Shown: in pieces, positions 7,876-16,722 of the stretch
Position numbering within the stretch: the stretch's first letter is position 1
How the letters are laid out: each line of letters starts with the position of its first letter
Assembly (NCBI RefSeq): GCF_025642135.1
Contig: NZ_CP106793.1
Span: 8,090,001-8,154,000 of the forward strand
Source: Streptomyces cynarae
GTDB lineage: Bacteria > Actinomycetota > Actinomycetes > Streptomycetales > Streptomycetaceae
Length of the DNA: 64,000 nucleotides
Reading direction: 5' to 3'
The notes under the pieces: generated by a model
Seen by the model: only the letters and a program-made list of their open reading frames with translations
Told to the model about the DNA's origin: nothing
Database searches by the model: none
Program-made: the position numbers and the translations under genes

Positions 7876-8037
7876 AGGGCCTCTCGTTTGGATCATGCCG
7901 GGCTCGCGGGGTCTGGCACCGCGCCTCGCCGCGTTGTCGTCGGTTGCCATGGCTCCGCCATGGCGCCCTCCTCCGCCTTGCGATGCACGGCACCAGGCCC
8001 CGCTCCCTGATCCGGCCTGATCCAAACGAAAGACCAT
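7876..8037. mobile_element. MITE-like element, copy 2
   Basis: Identical to the copy at 6663-6824 except for four bases, all in the right terminal repeat. Same orientation. It lies between the VOC gene start and the 3' end of the LacI gene, within an otherwise gene-free stretch 7759-8072. Flanks contain TA on both sides, which may be a target duplication but is too short to be sure. Confidence 0.8.
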
Positions 8038-8072
8038 AGGTGGCCGAGTGACGCGCCCGAGCGACCGTGAGG

Positions 8073-9104
8073 TCACGTCGACTCGCGTTTCACCAGCTCC
8101 GTCGGCAGGATCACCGCCGCCGGGTCCTCGCCACCGATCTGCGCCAGCAGGACGCGGACCATTTCGTTGCTGATCCGGTCCCACGGCTGACGGATGGTGG
8201 TGAGGGCGGGGCTCACCGCCGTGGCCGCGGGGGAGTCGTCGAAGCCGCCCACCGCCACGTCGTCGGGGACCCGGCGGCCCGCCCGCCGGAGTGCGGTCAG
8301 CACGCCCTGGGCCATCAGGTCGGAGGCGACGAACACCGCGTCCATGTCCGGCGCCTGCGCCAGCAGCCGTTCCGCGCCCGCCTCGCCGCCGGCCCGGCTG
8401 TAGTCACCGGGAACGACGAGCTTCTCGTCGAACTCCAGGCCGGCCTCGCCGAGGACCTCCTTGTAGCCGGCGAGGCGCTCCACGCCGCCCGGCGTGTCGA
8501 GGGGACCCGTGACCACGCCGATCCGCCGTCGGCCCACGGACAGCAGATGGCGCACCATCTCGCGGGCGCCGTCCCGGTCGTCCGCGGCCACATAGCTCAC
8601 CTTGGCGCCCAGTCCGATGGGCTTGCCGCACGCGACCAGCGGTACGCCCGCCTCGCGCAGCTCCTCGGCGACCGGGTCACCGGAGTGGCTGGAGACCAGC
8701 AGCACCCCGTCGACGTGGCCCGCGGTGATGTACCGGGTGATGCGCCGCCGTTCGTCCTTGGTGCCCGCGAGCATCAGCAGCAGCGGGATGTCGTGTGCGG
8801 CCAGCGCCTGCGTACAGCCGCGCAGCAGCACGTTGAAGTTGGGGTCCTCGAAGAACCGCTCCTGCGGCTCGGTGAGCAGGAAGCCGATGGAGTCGGAGCG
8901 GCCGGTGATCAGGGAGCGGGCGTGCCGGTTCACGACGTATCCCGTCCTGCGGATGGCGGCGTTGACCGCCTCCTGCGCGGCCGGGCTGACGTAGTGCCCG
9001 CCGTTGAGCACGCGCGAGACGGTGCCGCGGGAGACACCCGCCTCGCGCGCGACGTCGTGGATCGTCGGCGGTTTGCGCCGGCCCCCCGTGTTGCTCATGG
9101 TCAT
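8073..9104 (-). CDS. LacI family regulator of the galactan locus
   Basis: 343 residues: an N-terminal HTH (PTIHDVAREAGVSRGTVSRV) with hinge helix (NRHARSLITGRS), then a periplasmic-binding-protein-like sugar domain (VSSHSG, DDRDGAREMV, VGGFDDSPAATAVSPALTTIRQP). ATG 9104 overlaps the stop of the upstream permease (ATGA), so it is the last gene of the ABC operon. Its most likely target is the TGTGAGCGTTCACA operator at 12378 in the divergent promoter region. The presumed inducer is a galacto-oligosaccharide released by GH53 and GH42. Confidence 0.9.
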   Translation of the reverse strand: MTMSNTGGRRKPPTIHDVAREAGVSRGTVSRVLNGGHYVSPAAQEAVNAAIRRTGYVVNRHARSLITGRSDSIGFLLTEPQERFFEDPNFNVLLRGCTQALAAHDIPLLLMLAGTKDERRRITRYITAGHVDGVLLVSSHSGDPVAEELREAGVPLVACGKPIGLGAKVSYVAADDRDGAREMVRHLLSVGRRRIGVVTGPLDTPGGVERLAGYKEVLGEAGLEFDEKLVVPGDYSRAGGEAGAERLLAQAPDMDAVFVASDLMAQGVLTALRRAGRRVPDDVAVGGFDDSPAATAVSPALTTIRQPWDRISNEMVRVLLAQIGGEDPAAVILPTELVKREST

Positions 9105-10030
9105 GACTTTACGGCTCCGGAGAGCAGATCGAGACTCCAGAAGCGCTGGATGACCAGGAACAGGGCGATGAGCGGGATGACCGCCAGGAACGCGCCCGTG
9201 ATCACCAGGGTGTACAGCGCTGGGGTGTTCGCGCCCTGTTCGAGCAGCGTCTGCAGGCCGAGAGTGATCGGGAACTTCTCGTCGTCGCTGAGCATGATGT
9301 ACGGCAGCAGAAAGTTGTTCCACACCGCGACGAACTGGAAGAGGAACACCGTCACCAGGCCCGGCAGCATCATCGGCAGCGCGATCCGGGTGAAGATGCG
9401 CCACTCGCCCGCGCCGTCCATCCGCCCGGCCTCGACCACATCGGGCGGCACGGCCGCGCTCGCGTAGATACGGGCGAGGTAGACGCCGTACGGCGACAGG
9501 ACCTGCGGCAGGAACACGGACACGTACGAGTCCGTCATGTTGACCTTCGCCAGCAGCAGGTACTGCGGCACGGCGAGGATCACCGGTGGCATCAGCACGC
9601 CCGCCAGCAGGATGCTGAAGAGGGCCTCGCGGCCCTTGAAACGGTAGATCGCGAGGGCGTAGCCGCTGACCGCCGAGACGGCCGTCGACAGCAGGGCGCC
9701 CAGGACGGCGTAGAGGGCCGAGTTGCCCATCCACGTCCAGTAGATGCCGTCGCGGTAGGCGTTCAGGTCCTTCAGGTTGTCCGCGAAGCCCGTGCCCGGC
9801 CAGAACGTGAACGTGGAGAACAGTTCCTTGCCCGACTTGGTGGACGCGATCACCACCCAGGCCACCGGGAGCAGGCAGTAGATCGCTCCGGCCAGCAGCG
9901 TGACCGTCGGGACGAGACCGATCCGGCGGCGCATGGGGGTCCCCCCGCCGAAGGCAGGGGGAGGGCCTTGTGCCGTGCCGGGCGTGGTGCCCGCGGCGGG
10001 CGCGGACTTGCGGAGGGCGAGGGTGCTCAT
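9101..10030 (-). CDS. Carbohydrate ABC transporter permease (MalG type)
   Basis: 309 residues with six membrane helices and the EAA loop VVEAGRMDGAGEWRIFTRIALP typical of the second permease of CUT1 sugar importers. It overlaps its neighbours by four bases on both sides. AGGAAG precedes ATG 10030. An oddity: residues ~22-32 (GPPPAFGGGTP) are encoded by a copy of the short palindromic repeat (9934-9963) just before the first conserved part of the cytoplasmic N-terminus. The operon has no ATPase gene, so a shared MsiK-like ATPase is presumed. Confidence 0.9.
   Translation of the reverse strand: MSTLALRKSAPAAGTTPGTAQGPPPAFGGGTPMRRRIGLVPTVTLLAGAIYCLLPVAWVVIASTKSGKELFSTFTFWPGTGFADNLKDLNAYRDGIYWTWMGNSALYAVLGALLSTAVSAVSGYALAIYRFKGREALFSILLAGVLMPPVILAVPQYLLLAKVNMTDSYVSVFLPQVLSPYGVYLARIYASAAVPPDVVEAGRMDGAGEWRIFTRIALPMMLPGLVTVFLFQFVAVWNNFLLPYIMLSDDEKFPITLGLQTLLEQGANTPALYTLVITGAFLAVIPLIALFLVIQRFWSLDLLSGAVKS
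9934..9963 (-). repeat. Short palindromic repeat inside a permease gene
   Basis: On the minus strand it reads CTCCCCC, a TTCG-centred loop, a G-run, then ACCCCCA, the layout of the repeats at 6275 and 6365. It is read in frame within the N-terminal tail of the permease. Confidence 0.6.
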
Positions 10031-10950
10031 CGTGCTTCCTCCTGCTTGGTCCGGGAGTTGGCGGCCCGCAGGAAGCCGAAGGACAGGACGAGCGTGACGA
10101 GGGCGATCAGTACGGCCTCCGCGGCGGCCGCGTAGATGTCGCCCGCGCCGAAGGCGTCCCGGTACACCTTCATCAGCGGACTCCAGGTGGTGGAGACGGA
10201 GTTGGTGAGGGGCTTGAGGATGGTCGGCTCGCTGAACACCTGCAGCGTCGCGATGATCGAGAAGAAGAAGGTCAGCACCAGCGAGGGCGCCACCATCGGG
10301 ATCTTGATCTTCCAGGCGATCTGCAGCGGGGTGGCGCCGTCCAGCTTGGCCGCCTCGTACACCTCGACCGGAATGGCCTGCAGCGAGGTGTAGATGACGA
10401 TCATGTTGAAGCCGGTGCCGCCCCAGACCGCGATGTTGGACAGGGCCAGGTACAGCGGGCCGCCGTCGAGCAGGTTCGGCTGCGGCAGCCCCAGCTTGTC
10501 GAGGACGAAGTAGAACGGGCTGACGCTCGGCAGGTACAGGAAGCCCCACAGGGTCGCCGCGACGACACCGGGGACGGCGTACGGCAGGAAGATCGCGAGG
10601 CGGCTGAACGGAGCGAGCCTGACCTTCTCCGTGTCCAGCATCAGCGCGAACAGCAGCGCGAGGCCGAGCATCACCGGCACGACGATGGCGCCGTACCCGA
10701 GCACGCGCAGCGCGCCGTGCAGGAGCTCGGAGTCCTTGAAGGCATCGGTGTAGTTCTCCAGGCCCGCCCAGACCTCCTTGCGGGCACCCGCCCCGAGGCC
10801 GAGGCCCAAGACGTGCACCTTGTGGAGGCTGAGCCACAGCGCGTAGCCGATGGGCAGCGCGAAGAACAGGGCGAAGAGAACGGCGGCGGGGAAGAGGAAG
10901 CCGTACGGGGCCGCCTTGACCCCGTACGACCTCTGACGTGCGCTGGTCAC
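10027..10950 (-). CDS. Carbohydrate ABC transporter permease (MalF type)
   Basis: 307 residues with six hydrophobic helices and the EAA loop VYEAAKLDGATPLQIAWKIKIP. GTG 10950 is chosen because the four-base GTGA overlap with the binding-protein gene fits the operon, and the family N-terminus (SARQRSYGVKAAPYGFLFPAAV) starts here. It pairs with the MalG-type permease to form the membrane channel for an oligosaccharide, most likely beta-1,4-galacto-oligosaccharides given the adjacent GH42 and GH53 genes. Confidence 0.9.
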   Translation of the reverse strand: MTSARQRSYGVKAAPYGFLFPAAVLFALFFALPIGYALWLSLHKVHVLGLGLGAGARKEVWAGLENYTDAFKDSELLHGALRVLGYGAIVVPVMLGLALLFALMLDTEKVRLAPFSRLAIFLPYAVPGVVAATLWGFLYLPSVSPFYFVLDKLGLPQPNLLDGGPLYLALSNIAVWGGTGFNMIVIYTSLQAIPVEVYEAAKLDGATPLQIAWKIKIPMVAPSLVLTFFFSIIATLQVFSEPTILKPLTNSVSTTWSPLMKVYRDAFGAGDIYAAAAEAVLIALVTLVLSFGFLRAANSRTKQEEAR

Positions 10951-12275
10951 CGAGCGACCTCGAAGCCCTGCTTCTTCATGTCGGCGACCGTGGCGTCCTG
11001 CATGGTCTTCAGGGCCGCCGTGAAGTCCGACTTGTTCTTGGCGGCGGCGCCGAAGGCGTCCTTGAAGGACTGGTAGGCGACGTTCACGTTCGGGCCCCAC
11101 GCCGAGGGCGCCGTGGTCTTGGCGATGTCCGCGGCCTGCGTGTAGAAGTCCGCCTGGTTCGAGAAGAACGCCGGCGGTTCGGCGAACGCGTCACTCGTCT
11201 GCGCGGTGGTGGCGGCCGGGTAGATGCCGCCCTCCTTCGCGAGCGCCGTCAACGCCTCGGGGTCGGTGTTCAGCCAGGTGGCGAACTTGGCGGCGGCCTC
11301 CTTGTGCTGGGAGTCCGTCGTCACGGCGGTCGACGAACCGCCCCAGCTGCCCGTGACGTTCTCACTGTTCGACCACTGCGGCAGCGGCGCCATCGCCCAC
11401 TTGCCCTTGGTGTCGGGCGCCGCGGTGGCCAGGGTGCCCGGCGCCCACACCGCGCTCACCCACGCGATCTGCTTGCCCGTGTCGATGGCGTTGTTCCAGG
11501 CCGGCGTGTACATCGGCTGGTTGTCGACGGCGCCCTCCTTGACGAGACCGCCCCAGAACTTGGCGACCTTCTGCGTCGCCGCGTCGTCGATGCCGACCTT
11601 CCACTTCTGCCCGGAGGTCGTCCACCACTTGGCGCCGGCCTGCTGGGCGAGACCCGCGAAGAGCCCGGAGTCGTTGGCGGAGAACGTGGTCAGGGCCTTG
11701 TCCGGGGCCTTCTTCTTCAGATCGCGGGCGGTCTGGGCGAACTCGTCCCAGGTCGTCGGGACCTTCAGGCCGTACTTCTTGAACAGGTCCGTGCGGTAGT
11801 AGAACATCATCGGCCCGATGTCCTGCGGGATCGCGTAGACCGCGTCGGTGCCGAGCGTGGTCTGCTGCCAGACGCCGGGGGCGAACTTGCTCTTCGCGCT
11901 GCCCGCCTCCTTGGAGATGTCGGCGAGCGCGTCATTGCTCACCAGCGTCGGCAGCGCCTGGTACTCGGCCTGCACCAGGTCGGGCCCGTTCTTGGCCTTG
12001 TGCGCGGTGAGGATCTTGGTGACCAGCGTGTCGCCGGAGGCCTGCTTCTTCGCGGTGACCGTGATCTGCTCCTTCTTGCCCGGCCCCTTGTTCCACAGGT
12101 CGACGACCTTGTCCATGCCCGGGGTCCACGTCCAGTACGTCAGCGAGACCGGCCCGGACTGGGCGTCGCTGTCGTCCTTGGACGAGCCGCAGGCGGCGAG
12201 CGTGGTGGCACCGAGCGTGACGGCGACCGCGAAGGCCGCGCCTCTGCTCAGTCGTCGGCTCTTCGTGTTGGGCAT
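10947..12275 (-). CDS. Sugar-binding lipoprotein of the galactan ABC transporter
   Basis: 442 residues. The N-terminus has basic residues (NTKSRRLSR), a hydrophobic stretch and the lipobox LAACG with Cys near residue 29, so it is an exported lipoprotein. The mature part is a CUT1 solute-binding protein (SLTYWTWTPGMDKVVDLW at the start, WNNAIDTGKQIAWVSAVW and ATWLNTDPEALTALAKEG later). It is first in the operon with two permeases and LacI, under the promoter at 12391-12419. Binding of galactan-derived oligosaccharides is inferred from context. Confidence 0.92.
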   Translation of the reverse strand: MPNTKSRRLSRGAAFAVAVTLGATTLAACGSSKDDSDAQSGPVSLTYWTWTPGMDKVVDLWNKGPGKKEQITVTAKKQASGDTLVTKILTAHKAKNGPDLVQAEYQALPTLVSNDALADISKEAGSAKSKFAPGVWQQTTLGTDAVYAIPQDIGPMMFYYRTDLFKKYGLKVPTTWDEFAQTARDLKKKAPDKALTTFSANDSGLFAGLAQQAGAKWWTTSGQKWKVGIDDAATQKVAKFWGGLVKEGAVDNQPMYTPAWNNAIDTGKQIAWVSAVWAPGTLATAAPDTKGKWAMAPLPQWSNSENVTGSWGGSSTAVTTDSQHKEAAAKFATWLNTDPEALTALAKEGGIYPAATTAQTSDAFAEPPAFFSNQADFYTQAADIAKTTAPSAWGPNVNVAYQSFKDAFGAAAKNKSDFTAALKTMQDATVADMKKQGFEVAR

Positions 12276-12377
12276 GGATCGTTCTCCCCTGACCTGGGTC
12301 TCCGCCCGCTGCGGAGACCTGCCCTGCAGATGTGACTGACCTGGGACCTCGCCCGTCGCGAAGCCCTGGGATGCTTC

Positions 12378-12419
12378 TGTGAGCGTTCACAGTAGAGAAA
12401 CATCCTGGACACTTGTCAA
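12378..12419 (-). promoter_or_regulatory. Promoter of the ABC operon with LacI operator
   Basis: On the minus strand TTGACA (12419-12414), a 17-bp spacer and TCTACT (12396-12391) form a strong vegetative-type promoter. Directly downstream lies TGTGAACGCTCACA (12391-12378), a near-perfect LacI-family palindrome with the central CG, placed over the expected start site. Repression by the LacI protein of the same operon is the simplest reading. Confidence 0.75.
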
Positions 12420-12442
12420 TGGTTGTTGCTCTGCGGTTATGT
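12413..12442 (+). promoter_or_regulatory. Candidate promoter of the GH42 gene
   Basis: TTGTCA (12413-12418), an 18-bp spacer and TTATGT (12437-12442) precede the beta-galactosidase gene by about 60 bp. Its -35 overlaps that of the divergent ABC operon, so one LacI operator could govern both. Confidence 0.5.
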
Positions 12443-12504
12443 TGGGCTCGCACCGCCGCCGCCGTGTGTGCACGTTCCCAAATGATCGACCAACGGGAGG
12501 ACCC

Positions 12505-14526
12505 ATGCCGGACACCACCCCCACGGGCCTCACCAGGCTCGCCTTCGGTGGGGACTACAACCCCGAGCAGTGGCCGGAAAGCGTCTGGCGCGAGGACGTG
12601 CGGCTCATGCGCGAGGCCGGCGTCACGATGGTCAGCGTGGGGATCTTCTCCTGGGCCCTGCTCGAACCCTCACCGGGCACCTATGAGTTCGGCTGGCTGG
12701 ACCGCCTCCTGGACCTGCTGCACGAGCACGGCATCCGCGTCGACCTCGGTACGCCCACGGTGGCGCCGCCCGCCTGGTTCTACCGCGCCCACCCGGACGC
12801 GCTGCCGGTGACCGCCGACGGCACCCGCTACGAGTTCGGCTCCCGCGGCGCGATCTGCCACAGCAACGCCGACTACCGGGCCGCCGCCGCGGCCATCACC
12901 ACCGCACTCGCCGAGCGCTACGGCGCCCACCCGGGGCTCGCGCTGTGGCACGTCCACAACGAGTACGGCGTGCCCGTCTCGGCCTGCTACTGCGACTCCT
13001 GCGCCGCCCACTTCCGCCGCTGGCTCGCCGGGATCTACGGCACGGTGGATGAGCTCAACGAGGCCTGGGGCACGGCCTTCTGGGGTCAGCGATACACCGA
13101 CTTCGGCCAGATCAACCCGCCGCGCGCGACCCCCACGGTCGGCAACCCCGCCCAGGCGCTGGACTACAAGCGGTTCGCCGACGCCACCATCCGCGAGAAC
13201 TTCCGCATGGAGCGGGACATCCTGCACCGCCTCTCACCCGGTATCCCCGTCACCACCAACTTCATGACCGCGCTCAGCCAGTGCGACTCGATCGACTACT
13301 GGGCCTGGGGCCGCGAGGTCGACCTCGTCACCAACGACCACTACCTGATCACCGACGGCCGCCGCACCCACGTCAACCTCGCCATGGCCGCCGACCTGAC
13401 CCGCTCCGTCGCCGGCGGCGCCCCCTGGCTGCTGCTCGAGCACTCCACCTCGGGCGTCAACTGGCAGCCCCGCAACCCCGCCAAGGCCCCCGGCCAGATG
13501 GCGCGCAACTCCCTCGCGCACGTGGCCCACGGCTCCGACGGCGCCATGTTCTTCCAGTGGCGGCAGTCACGGCGCGGTGCCGAGAAGTTCCACTCGGCGA
13601 TGCTCCCGCACGGCGGCACGGACACCCGGGTGTGGCGCGAGGTCGTCGAACTCGGCGCGTCTGTCGACTCGTTGAGCCCGATCCGCGGCACCCGCACGCA
13701 GGCCGACGTGGCCGTCCTGTGGGACTGGCACTCCTGGTGGGCGCAGAACCTCCAGTGGCGCCCCAGCGAGGACCACGACCCGCGCGAACGCGCCGACGCC
13801 TTCTACGAGGCCCTCTACGACCGCCACCTCACTGTCGACTTCGCCCACCCGGAAGCCGACTTGTCGAGGTATCCCCTTGTCGTCGTGCCCGCGCTGTACC
13901 TGACGACCGAAGCCGCCGGGAACAACCTGGAGGAGTACGTCGAGAACGGCGGCACGCTCGTCGTCTCCTACTTCTCCGGGATCGTCGACGAGCACGACGC
14001 CGTCCACGAGGGCCCCTACCCGGGCGCCCTGCGCGACGTCCTCGGCCTGACCGTGGAGGAGTTCTCGCCGCTGCTCAAGGGCGAGCGGGTCCGCATCACC
14101 GGGCCCGACGGCTCCGAGCTGAGCGGCGACGTGTGGACCGAGTTCGTGGTCCCGCGCGGCGCCGAGACCGTGTGGACCTACGCCGACGGCCTCACCGCCG
14201 GCCACCCCGCGATCACCCGCCACCGCCACGGCGAGGGTTCCGCCTGGTACGTCTCGACCCGGCTCGACGTGCACGGACTGGACGCGCTGCTGGGCTGGGC
14301 CGCCGACGACGCCGGGATCACGCCGCGCGCGGACCTGCCGCGTGACGTCGAGGTGGTGCGCCGTGCGGGGGAGTCGGGCACGTTCCTGTTCGTGATCAAC
14401 CACTCGGCGCTCGACGCCAAGGTGCCGCTGGAGGCGCACGGCATGGAGCTGCTGACCGGCGAGGGCGCCGCCGGGCACCTCGGCGTTCCGGCGGGGGCCG
14501 TGAGGGTCGTACGACTGGACGACTGA
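12505..14526 (+). CDS. Beta-galactosidase, glycoside hydrolase family 42
   Basis: 673 residues, typical GH42 length. The N-terminus LAFGGDYNPEQWPESVW is a family signature. The acid/base Glu is E153 in HVHNEYG and the nucleophile E312 in WLLLEHSTSG. A zinc-binding cysteine cluster (ACYCDSC) follows E153. The trimerisation and C-terminal domains follow. No signal peptide, so it acts in the cytoplasm on imported beta-galactosides. ATG 12505 has GGGAGG seven bases upstream. It is divergent from the ABC operon and followed by the secreted GH53, giving a galactan pathway: secreted endo-galactanase, import, intracellular cleavage to galactose. Confidence 0.94.
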   Translation: MPDTTPTGLTRLAFGGDYNPEQWPESVWREDVRLMREAGVTMVSVGIFSWALLEPSPGTYEFGWLDRLLDLLHEHGIRVDLGTPTVAPPAWFYRAHPDALPVTADGTRYEFGSRGAICHSNADYRAAAAAITTALAERYGAHPGLALWHVHNEYGVPVSACYCDSCAAHFRRWLAGIYGTVDELNEAWGTAFWGQRYTDFGQINPPRATPTVGNPAQALDYKRFADATIRENFRMERDILHRLSPGIPVTTNFMTALSQCDSIDYWAWGREVDLVTNDHYLITDGRRTHVNLAMAADLTRSVAGGAPWLLLEHSTSGVNWQPRNPAKAPGQMARNSLAHVAHGSDGAMFFQWRQSRRGAEKFHSAMLPHGGTDTRVWREVVELGASVDSLSPIRGTRTQADVAVLWDWHSWWAQNLQWRPSEDHDPRERADAFYEALYDRHLTVDFAHPEADLSRYPLVVVPALYLTTEAAGNNLEEYVENGGTLVVSYFSGIVDEHDAVHEGPYPGALRDVLGLTVEEFSPLLKGERVRITGPDGSELSGDVWTEFVVPRGAETVWTYADGLTAGHPAITRHRHGEGSAWYVSTRLDVHGLDALLGWAADDAGITPRADLPRDVEVVRRAGESGTFLFVINHSALDAKVPLEAHGMELLTGEGAAGHLGVPAGAVRVVRLDD

Positions 14527-14670
14527 GCGGCATCCCCTTCTCGAGCTCCGGCCGGACATTCCTGGGGCAGTCCGGGCCGGGTCGGGCGGCGCCGGGGTCA
14601 GACCCTTCGGGTACGGCGCCGCCCCTTCCTCCACTGGGAGAAGGCCCCCACCTTCGTCGAAGGGACGACG

Positions 14671-16230
14671 ATGTTCCACGCGAGACGCGCTCTGAGGACC
14701 CTGCTGACACCGCTGGTCGCGGGCCTCGCCCTCACCACGCTGCCCGCCACGGCCGCGCACGCCGCCTCGACGCTCACCAACGGCGGCTTCGAAGCGGACG
14801 GCGCCGGCACCGCGACGCCGGCCGGCTGGTCCGAGTACGGCGACACCGGCGCCTCGTACACCGAGTCCGGCGGCCACAGCGGCAGTTACCGGCTGACGCA
14901 GTGGTCGTCCTCGGCGTACAAGGTGGAGACCTACCAGTACCTGTCGGGGCTGACCAACGGGAACTACAGGCTGACCGCCTGGGTCCGCTCCAGCGGCGGC
15001 CAGAAGTCGGCGTACATGGCCCTGAAGAACTGCGGCGGTTCCGAGCAGCGCACCGACCTGCCGGTGTCCACCAGCGGCTGGATCCGGATCGTGGTCCCCG
15101 TGGCCGTGACGAACAACCAGTGCACGATCAGCATCAACTCCGATGCCAACGCGGGCAACTGGATCAACGTCGACGACCTGACCTTCACCTCGGGCACGTC
15201 GGGCCTCACCATCAAGGGCGCCGACATCTCATCCCTGGCGAAGAGCGAGGCGCTCGGGGGTGTCTACAGGACGAGCTCCGGCGCGACGGGTGACGCGCTG
15301 GCCATCCTCAAGTCCGCCGGGATGAACTACGCGCGCCTGAAGGTCTGGGTGAACCCGGCCGACGGCTACAACAACAAGACGCGCGTCCTCGCCATCGCCA
15401 AGCGCATCAAGGCGCAGGGGATGAAGCTCCTCGTCGACTTCCACTACTCGGACACCTGGGCCGACCCGGGCACGCAGACCAAGCCGGCCGCGTGGGCGGG
15501 CCACTCGTACAGCCAGCTGAAGACGGACGTCTACAACCACACGTACGACGTGCTGAACGCCCTCAAGGCGCAGGGCACGACGGCCGACATGGTGCAGATC
15601 GGCAACGAGATCAACGGCGGCATCCTGTGGTCCGAGGGCTCCACGGACCACTGGTCGCAGCTCGCCGGCCTGCTCAACTCCGGCTACACCGCCGCCAAGG
15701 CGGTCTCCTCGTCCACCGTCGTGGCGCTCCACCTGGCCAAGGGCGGTGACAAGTCGGGCACGGAGTGGTGGTTCGACAACGCGGTGGCGAACGGGGTGAA
15801 GTTCGACGCCATCGGCCTGTCGTACTACGGCTACTGGCACGGCCCGCTCTCCGACTTCCAGAGCACCATCGACGACGCCGCCTCCCGCTACGGCAAGCCG
15901 GTGTTCGTCGCGGAGACGGCCTACCCCTTCCGGCTGGACAGCAAGGACTCGCTGACCAACCAGATCGACACCACCGGTGAGCTGGTGAACGGCTACCCGG
16001 CGACCACGGCCGGGCAGGCCGCCTGGCTGCGGGACGTGCTGAACATCGTGGAGGCCGTGCCGAACGGCCGCGGCCTCGGCGTCTTCTACTGGGAGGCCAC
16101 CTGGACCGCGGTCACCGGCAACGGCTGGGACCCGACCGACCCGTCCTCCGGCAACGGATGGGAGAACCAGGCCCTCTTCGACTACGACAACAAGGCGACC
16201 CCGGCGATGAGCTGGTTCAGCCACCGCTGA
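14671..16230 (+). CDS. Secreted endo-beta-1,4-galactanase, GH53, with N-terminal carbohydrate-binding domain
   Basis: 519 residues. A Sec signal peptide ends near ATAAHA-AS (~residue 31). Residues ~33-170 form a beta-sandwich resembling galactan-binding CBM modules (NGGFEADG start, WINVDDLTF end). The GH53 barrel follows from GADISSLAKSEALGG; catalytic residues are E313 in QIGNEINGG (acid/base) and E415 in FVAETAYPF (nucleophile). It cleaves arabinogalactan type I outside the cell. AAGGGA precedes the ATG. It lies 144 bp after the GH42 gene and is probably cotranscribed or controlled by the same LacI. Confidence 0.93.
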   Translation: MFHARRALRTLLTPLVAGLALTTLPATAAHAASTLTNGGFEADGAGTATPAGWSEYGDTGASYTESGGHSGSYRLTQWSSSAYKVETYQYLSGLTNGNYRLTAWVRSSGGQKSAYMALKNCGGSEQRTDLPVSTSGWIRIVVPVAVTNNQCTISINSDANAGNWINVDDLTFTSGTSGLTIKGADISSLAKSEALGGVYRTSSGATGDALAILKSAGMNYARLKVWVNPADGYNNKTRVLAIAKRIKAQGMKLLVDFHYSDTWADPGTQTKPAAWAGHSYSQLKTDVYNHTYDVLNALKAQGTTADMVQIGNEINGGILWSEGSTDHWSQLAGLLNSGYTAAKAVSSSTVVALHLAKGGDKSGTEWWFDNAVANGVKFDAIGLSYYGYWHGPLSDFQSTIDDAASRYGKPVFVAETAYPFRLDSKDSLTNQIDTTGELVNGYPATTAGQAAWLRDVLNIVEAVPNGRGLGVFYWEATWTAVTGNGWDPTDPSSGNGWENQALFDYDNKATPAMSWFSHR

Positions 16231-16255
16231 AACCCCGCCGACCACGGGGAAGCCA

Positions 16256-16285
16256 GGGCCCCGGCCACGTGTGCGGCCGGGGCCC
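16256..16285 (+). terminator. Strong hairpin after GH53
   Basis: GGGCCCCGGCC (16256-16266) pairs perfectly with GGCCGGGGCCC (16275-16285) over an 8-nt loop, 25 bp after the GH53 stop. It ends the galactan hydrolase unit. Confidence 0.8.
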
Positions 16286-16395
16286 CGCGCGTACAAGAAG
16301 CCGTTCGGCCCTTTTCACTTCGGCCCGATCGGGCCTCGGCCCCGCGTCGTCCGTCACGGCAGAGTGGGACCAGAGGGCGGTACGGAAGGGACGAG

Positions 16396-16683
16396 ATGCT
16401 GAAGAGACCCGCCGGCGACAGGCGGCTGCGGATCATGGAGTGGCTGAAGGACCCGGGCGCCCACTTCCCGCCCCAGCGGCAGACCGACCTCACCGAGGAC
16501 GGCGTGACCGCGGCCGTCGTGGCCTCGAAACTCGGTGTGCCCCGCTGTGTCGCCGAGTCCGACCTTCGCCTCCTCGCCGCCATCGGCGTCCTCCGCACGA
16601 GGAGAATCCGCCGCCGCACCCACTACCGCCGAGACGAGGTACGGATCGCCGAGGTGGCGCGGATGTTCGAGAAAGGCTGGTGA
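16396..16683 (+). CDS. Small winged-helix DNA-binding protein
   Basis: 95 residues. The middle part (DGVTAAVVASKLGVPRCVAESDLRLLAAIGVLRTRR) reads as a helix-turn-helix with a following wing (THYRRDEVRI), similar to ArsR-like or DUF-type small regulators in Streptomyces. The N-terminal segment (RRLRIMEWLKDPGAHFPP) is typical of ArsR-like folds. GGAAGGGACGAG precedes the ATG. No metal-binding cysteine pair is present. It is monocistronic; its target is unknown. Confidence 0.75.
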   Translation: MLKRPAGDRRLRIMEWLKDPGAHFPPQRQTDLTEDGVTAAVVASKLGVPRCVAESDLRLLAAIGVLRTRRIRRRTHYRRDEVRIAEVARMFEKGW

Positions 16684-16722
16684 GTGCCGGCCTCACACGG
16701 CCGGGCGGCGCGTGCGCGGCGG

